Origin: Maniola hyperantus
Lineage: Eukaryota; Arthropoda; Insecta; Lepidoptera; Nymphalidae
DNA length: 64,000 bases
Assembly: GCF_902806685.2 (NCBI RefSeq)
Contig: NC_048545.1
Span: forward strand, 15,461,926-15,525,925
Direction of reading: 5' to 3'
This document shows positions 49,345 through 60,223 of the stretch, piece by piece. Each line of letters begins with the position of its first letter. Position 1 is the first letter of the stretch. A program made the position numbers and the translations under genes. The notes below the pieces were generated by a model, which searched no databases, was not told where the DNA came from, and saw only the letters and a list, made by a program, of their open reading frames with translations.

Positions 49345-49924
49345 CTAGCTTATGCTCGCGACTTCGTCCGCGTGGACTACACCAATTTCAAACCCACATT
49401 TCACCCTCTTACGGGTTGAATTTTCGAAAATCCTTTCTTAGCGGATGCTACGTCATATCTACCTAAGTATGCCAAAGGAGATCGCCCGTGAACGGGTCCT
49501 CTTTTGTGGCGTCGTGTCAAAACTTAAATTAATTTTTTAAAAATGTGTTATTTTTTTACGATTATGTTTTATAACGACTTTTTTTCACTCTATTATTGAA
49601 AATATCTACAATTACAGTTAGAATCGTAAACATGCATTTATTTTGAAGAAGTATTAATTAAATATAACCTCAATATCAGCAATATAAAAAATAAGATTTC
49701 TTTATAACCAGGGTGAATAAATAGAAATCGTTTGCAGAATATAAAGAGTTAATTATTTGTCTACAAAATAAAATTAAAACCATGGTGACATAACAATTAT
49801 ATTAGGGGGGGCCCAAAGCTCCTAAGAGAATGGGCAATCTCTAAACAGCGCGATCCATCCAGTAGTTTGAGCTGTGCGTTGATAGATCAGTCAGTCAGTC
49901 ACCTTTTCCTTTTATATATTTAGA
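49345..49924 (-). mobile_element. Helitron-like element H1 split by an insertion
   Basis: The 3' part is CTAG (49345-49348) through CGCGACTTCGTCCGCG to AAGTATGCC (about 49472). The 5' part resumes at about 49852 with GATCCATCCAGTAGTTTGAG and ends GA (49923-49924) before T. Confidence 0.7.
49475..49846. mobile_element. About 370-bp insert in H1 with short inverted ends
   Basis: The left end GGAGATCGCCC and the right end GGGCAATCTCT are imperfect inverted repeats (9 of 11). AAA flanks both sides. The interior is AT-rich with a CCCGTGAACGGG hairpin near the left end and G(8) near the right. No long frame is seen. Confidence 0.45.
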
Positions 49925-50000
49925 TGTATAAACTCTAATAATAAGATGTTAATAATAAGATCCTCATTATTGTTTTAAATTAGTCGCATCTCGAACAATT

Positions 50001-50275
50001 TTTAGGGTTCCGTACCTCAAAAAGAAAAAGGGAACCCTTTGATAGGATCACTTTGTTGTCTGTCTGTCTGTCGTGTCTATCAAGAAAACCTATTTAGGGT
50101 ACTTCCCGTTGACCTAGAATCATGAAAGGCAGGTAGGTAGGTCTTATAGTACAAATTAAGAAATAAATCCGAAAACCATGCTATTCTGAAAAAATTAAAG
50201 CCATTAAAGCCTTAGGTATATCTTGTACGATGGTACGGAACCCTTCTTGTGCAGTTACTTGACCGGTTTTTTTTG
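50001..50275 (+). repeat. GTR repeat, internally deleted
   Basis: The left end GTTCCGTACCTCAAAAAGAA, (TCTG)n, TAGGGTACTTCCCGTTGACC TAGAATCATGAA are present. The end TACGGAACCCTTCTTGTGCA matches the shorter GTR-related type. Confidence 0.7.
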
Positions 50276-50407
50276 ACGCCAGAAATATTTTATTCCCATA
50301 ACCTTTATTGCGGCGCCTCTACACAGTTTCGTAGTTGGCACTTGGCATACAAATCTACTGGTATTTAACTGTTGGTTGTTTCAATATTACCTTTGTCACG
50401 TATACTA

Positions 50408-50636
50408 AAAACCATTGACTTATATATTATTACTTCGTATGGACAGGGCTATTGAACAAACAAAACGGCACCAACTCAGTGGTGCTTTAGCACCAATGCA
50501 ACCTCAGTGACGTCTGGATTTCAAACGGGTGGTTCATTAGTATGTAAGATGTGACGCTGATTTATTTGATTCCAAAACAGTGAAAAATTTTGTTCGCTTG
50601 ACCATATCTTGTCATTTATATCGATGCTAAAAACAA
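50408..50636. repeat. Repeat N, copy 1
   Basis: CCATTGACTTATATATTATT ACTTCGTATGGACAG, GTGGTGCTTTAGCACCAATG and CATATCTTGTCATTTATATC recur inverted at 57620-57855. GGTGCTTTAGCACC is a 14-bp palindrome inside it. Confidence 0.7.
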
Positions 50637-51216
50637 ACCAAATCACATGACATCGTCCTGTCCTGGCAGCAAGCAGCACCCTTTGACGGCGGCTTTTATT
50701 TTTATGACGCCCTTTATGAGCCCCGGGATTTATTTTTATAGTCCGTGGTAATTGAAATGCTTTTGTCTATGGTTTTATATGAAGCCAGTATTTATTTTTT
50801 AAGCATTTTACGATTGCTTTAGAGTTTTTTGTTAGAGTCTATTACAGTTTTATTACTTGGCTTTTAAAGTATAGTACGTAAACGTAAAGTGATTTAAAAA
50901 CTTTATGTTTTTTTTTATTAAAAAAACAACGTTATAATGAGCTTTGAAAATCTTTATGACACACCTACGCACATAAACATATTATTATTATTTAAAGTGA
51001 AAAAACCGAAATACCTATATTTACGCTGAAGTCATAACTCATAGCGTGTAGGGTTATCACAAATACATATTTAATTTTTTTGTAACATTTTATTTATTCA
51101 TTCAACACCATTTCAACAAAATAAAACAATAGAAATGTACCTACCTATTTCCTACCTATAGCGTGCCGTTCTTACTTCTCATACCAAATCCAATTATTTA
51201 TGTGCGTACGAACTAT
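50637..51216. other. Unique DNA, with a less random stretch at 50645-50770
   Basis: 50645-50770 contains GACGGCGGCTTTTATTTTTA TGACGCCC, AGCCCCGGGATTTATTTTTA and GTGGTAATTGAAATGC. It is not repeated in the window and has no frame. It is a candidate conserved noncoding element. The rest is AT-rich. Confidence 0.35.
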
Positions 51217-51385
51217 GAACTTGTAATTTTAAATACATATCAAAAATTGCGTTACCGGCAGAAATCGAACCTGCATCTTCTGGGTTCCCGCCCGATGCCT
51301 TGACCACTCGGCCACGGTTTCGCTTACTTCCTTGAAGAGTAGGTAAAAACACTAAAAAAAATATAAAAATACGAACTTGTAATTT
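51217..51385 (-). repeat. SINE-5: tRNA-derived insertion with 13-bp target duplication
   Basis: GAACTTGTAATTT stands at 51217-51229 and 51373-51385. Between them, on the reverse strand, is a tRNA-like block: GTGGCCGAGTGGTCAAGG (box A region) and GCAGGTTCGATTTCTGCC (box B). The anticodon arm is irregular, so it is not a working tRNA gene. Confidence 0.6.
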
Positions 51386-51787
51386 GAAAAAGATGTAGTT
51401 TGAAATATTTTATTTCAAACTACATTTTTTTTATATAATATAGGCAATAATAGAACAAACAGACCGATTACAAAGCTATCTACAATCATTTAACCCACCC
51501 TTCGAAATGAAACGAACGAATCTCATCAATGCAAAAGCAGATCCAACACTCTTTCTATGTAATATTAATCCGACACACACATGCACGAAATTAAACGCAT
51601 TCATATGCGAACACTATTTTTATTGCACACATACATATTGCATCCCTGTTGTGTACCATGTTAGGGTTGTCACAATAATTATTTTTAAACTATACTGCAT
51701 AAAAATTTATAGCATGACGTGCAATAAGTGTATTTAATAATGTTGTTATTGTAATGCGTTATCTCAAAGCTTTCTTATTGTTCTTGA
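51386..51787. other. Unique AT-rich DNA
   Basis: A 15-bp stem hairpin, TGTAGTTTGAAATA / TATTTCAAACTACA, lies at 51391-51423. No gene is visible. Confidence 0.4.
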
Positions 51788-52019
51788 TCTAAATATATAA
51801 CAGGAAAAGGTGACTGACTGACTGGCTGACTGACTGACTAATCTATCAACGCACAGCTCAAACCACTGGATAGATCGGGCTGAAATTTGGCATGCAGATA
51901 GCTATTATGACGTAGGCATCCACTAAGAAAGGATTTTAAAAATTCTACTCCTAATAGAGTGGAAATTGGGGTTTGAAATTTGTGTAGACCACGTGGAGGA
52001 AGTCGCGAGCACAAGCTAG
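51788..52019 (+). mobile_element. Helitron-like element H1, full length (232 bp)
   Basis: The exact ends are TC (TCTAAATATATAACAGG) and CTAG (52016-52019), with flanks A and T. It holds all family blocks. The hairpin has decayed to CCACGTGGAGGAAGTCGCG. Confidence 0.75.
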
Positions 52020-52624
52020 TCATTGCTAAGATTGAAAGCTGGCATTTTCTGTTAAAATAAAAACCTAGTAGATACTTAATACTAAGCATATTAATTGTTA
52101 GTCTTCTTGATAGCTTCTGAACCAGATCATCTATCTTCTTGTATCTTTTTACTTAATAAATAGCTTATAGTTGGATTTACAAAAAACTAAATATTTACTG
52201 GCACAAATCATATTCCATATCTGTTTATACAAGCCGTGACATATGTTTTTTGACAGTGTAAACAAAATCCTTTCATATAATTATATCTCACTAATATTGT
52301 AAATACGAAAGTGTTTGCTGGTTTGCCATATTTGGTTGGTTTGGTATGTGACAGCCCTGTTCAAAAAGAGACAATGACCTCGGGCAGCCCTTTTAACTGT
52401 TGGGGCGCGGTCAACCCTTTGTGTGTATGTTTTGATTTGTAAATTGTTACTCAAAACTCGCCGCCGATTCTTGTATGCTCTAATTAAAAGAAAATAATGT
52501 TTTCAAAAAGGATTATATTGTGGATCGCATTTTTCGCAGTATTTTACTACGCCAACTTTAAAAAATAAGGGGTTATCCATTATGTATTTATGCATTTGAA
52601 TGCAAAAGTATTTCTGTGTTGATT
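52020..52624. other. Unique DNA
   Basis: Nothing recognisable was found. Confidence 0.4.
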
Positions 52625-52745
52625 GGAACCCTCGTAGCTTTAGTTTTAAGTTTGCGTAATAATTATCACCACTATATCTTAGAAATCCAACATCTGACCA
52701 TCAAAAAGTATTTATTACCTATTTTGAATAAATCATTTGATTTGA
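52625..52745 (+). mobile_element. LINE 3' end, family R
   Basis: GGAACCCTCGTAGCTTTAGT TTTAAGTTTGCGTAATAATT to GAATAAATCATTTGATTTGA. The (TTTGA)n tail suggests a simple-repeat 3' end. Confidence 0.6.
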
Positions 52746-52759
52746 TTTGATTTACACTT

Positions 52760-53110
52760 CAATAATTAAGCTTTTGAATAGATTCTCTTTGTTAGACCAA
52801 TTGCATTAGAGCTAGCGCGCACCACGGTAAATTTCCGTGCGTTTTTTCTGTGAACTATAGAACTATTTAGAAGCGCGCGCACTGCGGAATTAATTCCGCA
52901 CCGGATTTTCATTGATTTAAATTCAAATTTATGAATTTTAAAACGCACCACAACTCGCCGTACCGTGGTTGCTCGAGACAGCGAATCAGCAGGATGTATT
53001 GGGGACTGGGGTTGATAACTCCCGGTAGCCAGTAGGTATGGTTCATATAAAATGTATGTGGGAAAGGTCTTTTGCAGTCTATTTGCGGCGTTTAGCTTTA
53101 CGACTGTGCT
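52760..53110. other. GC-patchy stretch, possible old repeat
   Basis: GCGCGCACCACGG, GTTTTTTCTGTGAACTATAG and the perfect palindrome GCGGAATTAATTCCGC (52884-52899) occur. The wording is familiar from Lepidoptera repeats, but no second copy is in the window. Confidence 0.3.
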
Positions 53111-53149
53111 TCCATCCACGTATATCGTATACTTCCATACATTTTTTAA

Positions 53150-53437
53150 AATTCAGATACAAGTTAGCCCTTGACTGCAATCTCACCTGGTGGTAAGTAA
53201 TGATGCAGTCTAATATGGAACCGAGCTAACCTGGAAGGGGTATGGCAGTTTTTAATAAACTCATGCCCTTCTGGTTTCTACACGGCATCGTACCGGAACG
53301 CTTAATCGCTTGGCGGCACGGCTTTGCCGGTAGAAAGGTAAGAAATTATAAAACTCCAAATCCCTGCCAGGAATCGAACTCGGGACCTCCCACTAATAAG
53401 ACCACAGCGCTTACTATTGCGCCAGGGAGGTCGTTAT
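53150..53437 (-). repeat. SINE-3, full length with tRNA-like head
   Basis: In reverse: CCTCCCTGGCGCAATAGTAA GCGCTG (box A region), CCCGAGTTCGATTCCTGGC (box B), then the family body and the end AACTTGTATCTGAATTTTAA. It shows that the other SINE-3 copies are 5'-truncated. Confidence 0.75.
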
Positions 53438-53455
53438 GTAAGTACATGTCAATAC

Positions 53456-53757
53456 AGTCTCGTCAGTCTAGTGGTTAGCATTTGCGACTGCCGAAGACGA
53501 AGTCCTGGATGGTCGAGTCAGATATTGATAGGTATTGGAGTTATCTGTTAAGAAATTCTTAGTAGAACTAGCCAGTAGTTAAGAAGTTGGCGGACGGTGG
53601 TGATCACCCACATGCCTTGGAGAGTCTTGGAAAGCCGTACGTCCGTGGGCCAGATCTTTCCCGTTGTATCGGATTTTACTATTACACTGGGCTATTGGAG
53701 TGAGGAAATAGAAAGTACACAGTATGTTTCGCACACACTTGTGCACTATACGTTAAG
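53456..53757 (+). repeat. SINE-4
   Basis: The tRNA-like start GTCTAGTGGTTAGCATTTGC is followed by GGTGATCACCCACATGCCTT GGAGAG, GTCCGTGGGCCAGATC and CACACTTGTGCACTATA. An open frame of about 108 codons overlaps it and the next repeat. It has no independent support. Confidence 0.55.
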
Positions 53758-53854
53758 TGCCCAATATCAACCTGCACAGATGCTTAGTTTCTATGGATTC
53801 GGTTGGAAAGGCATTATTATCATTTTTAATTCTCTCCTATGTTATCGCATTGGT

Positions 53855-54055
53855 AGTTGCCGCCTTTTGAAATGGAAGTCGTGTGATCTGTTGCGGGGCA
53901 GCCATCTTGAGTCGATTGTATAAATACGGGTGGTTGATGGTCTTTAAGCAAGTCTCGTTCCGACTCGAGACTCAACCGACTATTAAATGCTTTTTGTGTT
54001 TAGGTCGCCATTTTGATTTATAGGAATTATTGTGCCCTAATCAAATGAATATTGC
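53855..54055. repeat. Repeat O, copy 1
   Basis: GTGTGATCTGTTGCGGGGCA, GACTCGAGACTCAACCGACT and GGTCGCCATTTTGATTTATA recur inverted at 62595-62815. Confidence 0.65.
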
Positions 54056-54108
54056 AGTTAGGTTATCGTGATCAATATTTAATGTCACTTCTGGTATGTT
54101 TATACCTA

Positions 54109-54232
54109 TAACGGTTCATGAAATACGGATCGCTGACAGACGTATAGACGGATGGACAGACGGACGGAGTGCAGGGATTTAACAATATGGTCCCGTTGGC
54201 ACCCTTTGGGTACGGAACCCTAAAAATTATGA
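54109..54232 (-). repeat. GTR-related repeat fragment
   Basis: TAACGGTTCATGAAATACGG, GACGGATGGACAGACGGACG and GGGTACGGAACCCTAAAAAT are a reverse end of the shorter type. Confidence 0.5.
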
Positions 54233-55539
54233 AAGAATGTAAGTATTGTACAATATTTATTATTTTTGAACGTATTATTGAACAGATTTGTCACAGCACA
54301 TTTTCCTCGCGTCCCAGACTCCAGGGATGCGTCAAAGGGTCGTTACTGCAGGGTTGTCACAACGTGGTAATTGTTCCACCCAATGTTCCTACATTACGTG
54401 TGACGGATGCCGCTTCGTTCCGCATCTGACAGCCCTAACGAACAACCTAATTTGAACTTTACCACACATATAAATAAGACATAAAATTATGATACAAGTT
54501 ACATATTGTTATCATAATGTTATACCTAATTTGAACTCTAGTACTATTACAATAAGGGGTATAAATGATGCGTATTATGATGTAAAGCTGGAGCGTTGAT
54601 AATTGTTATGTTTCCATTAACGTGACGTTCACGAAATATTCAATGTCTGTGATAATTAAATGATCGTTAGGTAATTTGTTATTGCTAAGGATGACAGGTT
54701 TCGTCAAATAATGTTTCCTAGAAGGCTTACAAGAATTCGCCTCGCTAACCGTGAGTTTGCATGTAAATAATTGTAAATGTTTGACAGGTCGTCGTAGGTA
54801 TGTGACGAATCTCATAACTAGTTTTTCTTTAATTTACGCACTGCAAAAAAATTGTGTAAATTCTTGGACTGTTTTTAAGAATTGTTGATATTGTTTCCTC
54901 TGGAACAAATTATACGGCATTACATTATTATTAACGCAGTTCGATATAATGTAATTATGAGAAGACTTTTATTACTTAATTCTGACTTTCATAAAAGCCT
55001 GCATGGGTAAGCCGAAAAAATATTATTGTATCAAAACAAACACTCACTAAAAATATTTGGGAGCTTTTTTTCGAGTCCATCCACATTACCATTTTCATAA
55101 AAGATAGTTTTTATCTCGGCCCATTGTCAACATCCGCCAACAAAGAACAAAAAAAGGAAGTAAGTCTTATTCTCTGCAAATATTTTCGCGCACAAAAACT
55201 CAAAGAATAAGTGAGTGCGACTTAATGCCGCGCCGAGATATGTGACAATATTTATTGTGGACTCGGCGGCCATTGTGTGGCGTGCGACGTGCGAGGTACA
55301 CAGCGGTGTGGCCGCGCCCTATTGTTTGCCTTTCCATAAAGATGATACTATCAACCCTGGTAGGTATTATACTAAAGAGTACTCTTCATGGTCGCTCCAA
55401 GTCGAACGTGAGAGCATGCTATAGCAATCGACATGCGAGATGTGAACCATCACCAACCACCATCAATTAATGTAAATGTACATGAAAGCAAATAAATAAA
55501 TCTGAATCTGAATCTGAACAAGGCGATTCAACGTTTGGT
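54233..55539. other. Unique DNA with a candidate regulatory stretch
   Basis: 55050-55340 is GC-richer and unrepeated, with ATTGTCAACA, ATTTATTGTGG and CCTATTGTTTGCC motifs. Short frames cross it without domains. At 55488-55515 an AATCTG triplet repeat follows AATAAATAAAT, probably a LINE tail. The rest is AT-rich. Confidence 0.35.
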
Positions 55540-55706
55540 ATAAGTCCCGCAAATTGCTATTGCGTTGGAATCATGTCTGATTAACATCGAAATGACGGAA
55601 TTTTGACGTCAGCCGAAATAAAAATATACCATATGCTCGAAACTTCAGTCTAGTGCTGACGTCACTAAAATGGCGGTCACGCGCATCAACAATTTGCGGG
55701 ACTTAT
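55540..55706. mobile_element. MITE with 16-bp perfect inverted ends
   Basis: ATAAGTCCCGCAAATT (55540-55555) and AATTTGCGGGACTTAT (55691-55706). Inner GACGTCAGC and GCTGACGTCA extend the symmetry. The element is 167 bp and non-coding. Confidence 0.75.
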
Positions 55707-56743
55707 CCTAAATATTACAGTAATACGGTATTTGAGTTTGACAACTAGTCAAATCAGTAACTTTTTATCAAACGTCAAAACGCGCACTTAGTATGCGAGA
55801 TTCTATGAAATACCAGAACGTGAGACGTGCTTTTTTTAGTTTAATCGATAATTTACAATGGTTATTACACTTAAGGGGACTCAGTTCGGTGCTTTCTCCA
55901 TACAAACGTAGGAGGGAAAATACAACAATATTCGATATTGTACGCACAAAACTAAGAATTATATTGATTTATCTCGTCATTATCTAGGTTCAATGATATC
56001 TAAAACATTGAAAAAAATATTGATTTAAAAGTTACGAGCCTCAAAAGATTCCTATTTTAACACTAAATTTATGACAACTTTGGGCGTAAATAAATAAGAT
56101 TAGGGATATGAAAATTGTAAAACAATTTATCATTAGACGTAGTTTATTTATTCATCAGTTGAAATAACTTTACTTTGCAAACATAAATTCAGTAGTTTTT
56201 TCTCAAGAATACTTTTCCTAAACCTTTTTCGCGCGCTTGATTTCAGTGATAATCATCGTGCCTCTCAACTTTCTCATACAATGTCAAGTGAAAAGCAAAC
56301 ACGTTACCCACGTGCGCTGCCAATTTCGGTCGAGCGTCCTGCGTCACCTTAAAACTTTCAAAGGATGTGGATTTTACGTATTTTGGAATACCCTCTATTT
56401 AACAATTATTGGGAAATAATTTATTTTTTATGTAGGCAAATACCCAATTACATAGTATTTAGCAACAAGCTTGCCATAGCGTCCCCTACCAGCAACATGA
56501 TGCGTCGACGCAGCCTAAGCCCAATAATCACATTTGGCACTCATTTTTCAAACGCACCCTCTCTAGTTTCTGGCCTTTAATAGCGTTAAAATCACATTTA
56601 AACGAGCAAATCCAAGGGACAAATGAACTGGATGAACTTACCTATTATATTGTATAGCAAAAACATAAAGCTGGGTACACACTCATGGGACTCAAGATCA
56701 AAACTTTTTCTTTATTAATGCATAACCAATCAGTATATTATTA
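55707..56743. other. Unique AT-rich DNA
   Basis: No gene was found. Short frames lack domains. Confidence 0.4.
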
Positions 56744-56964
56744 AACCCTTATTATAAATGTGAAAGTGTGTTTGTTTGTTGGTTTGTTGGTTTGTCCTTC
56801 AATCACATCGCAACGGTGCAACGGAATGACGTGATTTTTTGCATGGGTTTAGAAAAGACCTGGAGTGTGACATAAGCTACTTTTTATTCCGGTAAATCAA
56901 AGAGTTGCCACGGGATTTTTAAAAAACCTAATTCCACGCGGACGAAGTTGCGGGCACCAGCTAG
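56744..56964 (+). mobile_element. Helitron-like element H3
   Basis: ATTATAAATGTGAAAGTGTG, (GGTTTGTT)n, CTTCAATCACATCGCAACGG, CCACGCGGACGAAGTTGCGG and CTAG (56961-56964) followed by T. Confidence 0.7.
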
Positions 56965-57564
56965 TATCTACTTATATAAAATTTATGTATTTTGTAGAGT
57001 ATTCATTGAAGTATTAAAAATATGATAATATGCTGCTTATTTACCTGCCTAGGTAACATTGACAGTTTTTACTATTTAAAATGAAGGTACCTACTTTTAG
57101 TAGTGGACATTTTAAAACCCTTTTGTCAAAATTGTTTGAATCACCGAGCTACTTTTTACTGCGATATGACGATTCATTACGGTTAACTACAATTAGTATC
57201 ATTGATTTTTATTTTTTTTTATTTTGGCATCAGCAAAAAAATATTTTAATGATATTAGTTTTTGAGCCATTGTAGAAATTTAATGGTAATCATACTGCGA
57301 GTACATTCAGATAGGTACATTTAACAATTACAGCCATCAATCAATGCCACTGTTAAATAACGTAAAAATAACAAAAGCCATAGAGCATTGTTGATGTGCA
57401 CTGACCCTAACATCACAATAATAAGCTGCAACTTCAATATGGAGGCGACAGATGTGCGCAGTGCACAGCCGCCCCTCACTTAACTCTCTATATTAAATGC
57501 CTCTATTTCGTGTTTGTAATTTGTGTTCATTTTTTCCGGATACACTTTTGCGCTTGACTGCAAT
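56965..57564. other. Unique AT-rich DNA
   Basis: Nothing recognisable was found. Confidence 0.4.
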
Positions 57565-57855
57565 TTCACTATCTGTACGCTTAGTATAAGATTTTACGTC
57601 TCGCCAACGTTGATAGTATTTGGTCGAAACCATCGATATAAATGACAAGATAATATGCCCAAGCGAACAAAATTTTTCACGGTTTGGGAACCAAATAAAT
57701 CAGCGCTACCTCTTAGATACTAATGAACGACCCGTTTGAAATCCAGACGTCACTGAGGTTGCATTGGTGCTAAAGCACCACTGACTCGGTGCCATTTTGT
57801 TTGTTCAATGGCTCTGTCCATACGAAGTAATATACATATACATAAGTCAATGGTC
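57565..57855. repeat. Repeat N, copy 2 (inverted), with a 48405-type arm fragment
   Basis: GTATAAGATTTTACGTCTCG matches the long inverted repeat arm at 48405. From 57620 on, the sequence is the reverse of 50408-50636, including GGTGCTAAAGCACC. Confidence 0.65.
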
Positions 57856-57924
57856 GAAATACAATAACGTTAAATTAAAATGGATCGTAAGATCCTTCAA
57901 TTGAAGTCAAAACTTCACACCGGA

Positions 57925-58000
57925 CTAACGCGGGGGCTGTGCGGGTGTGCGGGTCTCCACCCCGACTACCATCTCGACCTGTCGCCTACTATAGGTATAT
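57925..58000. repeat. Repeat G fragment
   Basis: GGGGGCTGTGCGGGTGTGCG GG and ACCATCTCGACCTGTCGCC, ending near CTACTATAGG. Confidence 0.5.
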
Positions 58001-58550
58001 CTCGATCTATCTCATTGCCTGCCTATAGTAAATAGTTCCACAAAATTGTACAAAGGAATCTCGGAAGATAATTAGATGGGCAGATTGTCGGGAATACAAT
58101 ACAAACAGGCGAAATGTTCGTTCGCCCCGAGCTACTAGCTACGGGAGTAGGCATCGTCAGTCAACATCAAACTCCGATATTGACTGATATCGAGTAAACA
58201 ATGTTAGTATTTGTTGCGATGCTGCTCACCGCAAGGAATCTGTTGCTGATTCTATTATAGCCCACCAACTTTGAGCTGCTCAATTGCTACATAAATATTT
58301 ATACAATCAAAACTGTTTACAATAATAATTTATAATCATTTATTTTTCCCGAATATGCTACATAATACCAGACCATCATAATTTTATGATGATCTATTGG
58401 TTATAATGACCAGGATAAAAAGTCTTGTATTGATTATTTTGTACCGTTTACTTCAACTAATGGCTTAAATTGTGACCCATAAAAGTGTGAATCCGTACCA
58501 CAGAATAATATAATAGTACTAACGTACCATACTTTAGATACATCCATACT
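58001..58550. other. Unique DNA
   Basis: Nothing recognisable was found. Confidence 0.4.
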
Positions 58551-58719
58551 TCCATACTTAATATTATAAATCCGTTTGTGTCTGTTTGTCTGACTGGGAC
58601 AGCTTGCATCCCAGGGATGGAAAAAAAAAAAAAAAATATTTGTCTCGGAAAATCAAAGAGTTCCACCGGGACTTTTGAAAACCTAAATCCGCGCGGACAA
58701 AGTCGCAGGCATCATCTAG
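58551..58719 (+). mobile_element. Helitron-like element H2, shortened
   Basis: TCCATACTTAATATTATAAA at the start, GCTTGCATCCCAGGGATGG, A(15), then CGCGCGGACAAAGTCGCAGG and CTAG (58716-58719) followed by T. Confidence 0.65.
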
Positions 58720-58778
58720 TAACTAGATTCTAGTTTATTATAATCGTCCCTTTGTTGTTGTCATAACAGATTTTGACT

Positions 58779-58986
58779 GTTAGACCAGCCATACACGGAC
58801 AGCTTGAAACAGTCAGGCCGGACTGCTTCAAGCTGCGACTGCATATTGAACTACAGACTTCTAAGTTTTTCTAAGCTAACTGCTCGATGGCAGCTTCAAG
58901 CTGTTGATTCTGACTGCAAGAGCGGTCCCTGGATGTTGATCACTGGCTAACCGCTCGAACAGTCCGTGTATGGCCAGCCTTACTTA
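58779..58986. mobile_element. MITE with GGCCATACACGGAC inverted ends
   Basis: GACCAGCCATACACGGACAG at the left and CTGTTC-type GTCCGTGTATGGCCAGCC at the right form inverted ends. Inner CAGCTTGAA / TTCAAGCTG copies recur several times. Confidence 0.65.
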
Positions 58987-59573
58987 GAGTTTTGTCTATT
59001 ATAGGCACATGAGTAGATATCCGATCCTCTTTTATATTATAGCTAACACACCATCTATAGTTGTAATGCTGTGTAACGTTACTATTAATAGGTACAAATC
59101 TTTGATCCTCTAAAAGCCTATAATCTTGTGGCTCTTAAGTTTTGAATCGTAATCAGCAAGACTCATCTTCCTTAATGTCACGAGATAAATCAGTATGATG
59201 GAATGATTCGTAGAGCGGTGTCGCTCCATGAATAATTCGGTCTCGGCTGTGATCAATCTTGCTCCTCGCAGGCTTGGTTTCTATTAGCTGCGTTGATAGA
59301 TTCTGTAATGTGGCCACGGATCGGTGTATCATTATAATTAGTCACGGTTTAGCCCATCGCGATAGCATTACCCTGTAATAATGGGGTTCGGTGCGTTTGA
59401 ACCGCGTTAGAACCAGGTACGTTGGTGTTACAGGTGATTTGTTTGAAATTTATAATATCAATTAGCTGTTGCTCGATCTCTTCCTTGTTTAAGTACTTGT
59501 GATACTTTGGAACTCTTCAAGGGCTATGTTGTTGACTGCGGTAAGAAGTAGACTGTACCGTCGTTATAATACA
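58987..59573. other. Unique DNA, mildly GC-richer at 59200-59420
   Basis: No frame and no repeat copy is present. It may be conserved noncoding DNA, but nothing specific supports that. Confidence 0.3.
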
Positions 59574-59696
59574 CTAGCTTATGCGCGCGACTTCGTCCGC
59601 GTGAACTACACAAATTTTGTAAAACAGGAGTTTTACCCCTTTATGGATTGAATTTTCAAAAATCCTTCCTTAACGGTTGCCTACGTCATAATAGTT
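59574..59696 (-). mobile_element. Helitron-like element H1, 3' part
   Basis: CTAG (59574-59577) after A, GCTTATGCGCGCGACTTCG and AATCCTTCCTTAACGGTTGC. It is truncated at ATAATAG. Confidence 0.65.
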
Positions 59697-60111
59697 AAAC
59701 TAGAAGGCGAATCCAACCTAAGGCTTACTTCGGTTGCACAATAGGAAAACTTTGTGTTAGACGTCCTAAGTATCGATGCTTGTGAAGCATCTTGTAGTAT
59801 CAGATGCCAAGATTCTGTTGAGGTTAGCGAAGTTACTTAGTCTGTACTTCCTAGACAGATATTGAAAATAATACAGGAGCAACATTTACATAAATCTAAC
59901 TTGCAAATAGGTAAATGAAACATATCTTGTAACATTAAAAATAAAGTCCTTTGTTACAAAGTAGTTTTGAATACAGTCATAAAACGTAGTTTTGTGATAT
60001 GTGAGTAATCATATTATGGGTTTCCCTGTACTAAAAATGAGTCAGTTATTAGACAAAAACGAAAAAGACATAATTGGAAAAGATTCGTAAATAATATGAT
60101 TGAAGTATGAA
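59697..60111. other. Unique AT-rich DNA
   Basis: Nothing recognisable was found. Confidence 0.4.
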
Positions 60112-60223
60112 TTTAGGTGGCGCAAGACAGTGGCGTGTGGATTCCTAGTCCCTACAAGAAAACTGAAAAGTCCCTACAAAAGACCTATATCTAGCAGTGG
60201 ACGTTTATCGGTTGATGATGATT
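60112..60223 (+). mobile_element. RTE-1 LINE tail
   Basis: TTAGGTGGCGCAAGACAGTG GCGTGTGG, a short duplication of AGTCCCTACAA, AGCAGTGGACGTTTATCGGT and GATGATGATT. Confidence 0.7.

Noticed and set aside
53597..53923. 108-codon open frame
   Set aside because: It spans the SINE-4 body, unique sequence and the start of repeat O. The product has no domain, and the repeat nature explains the length.
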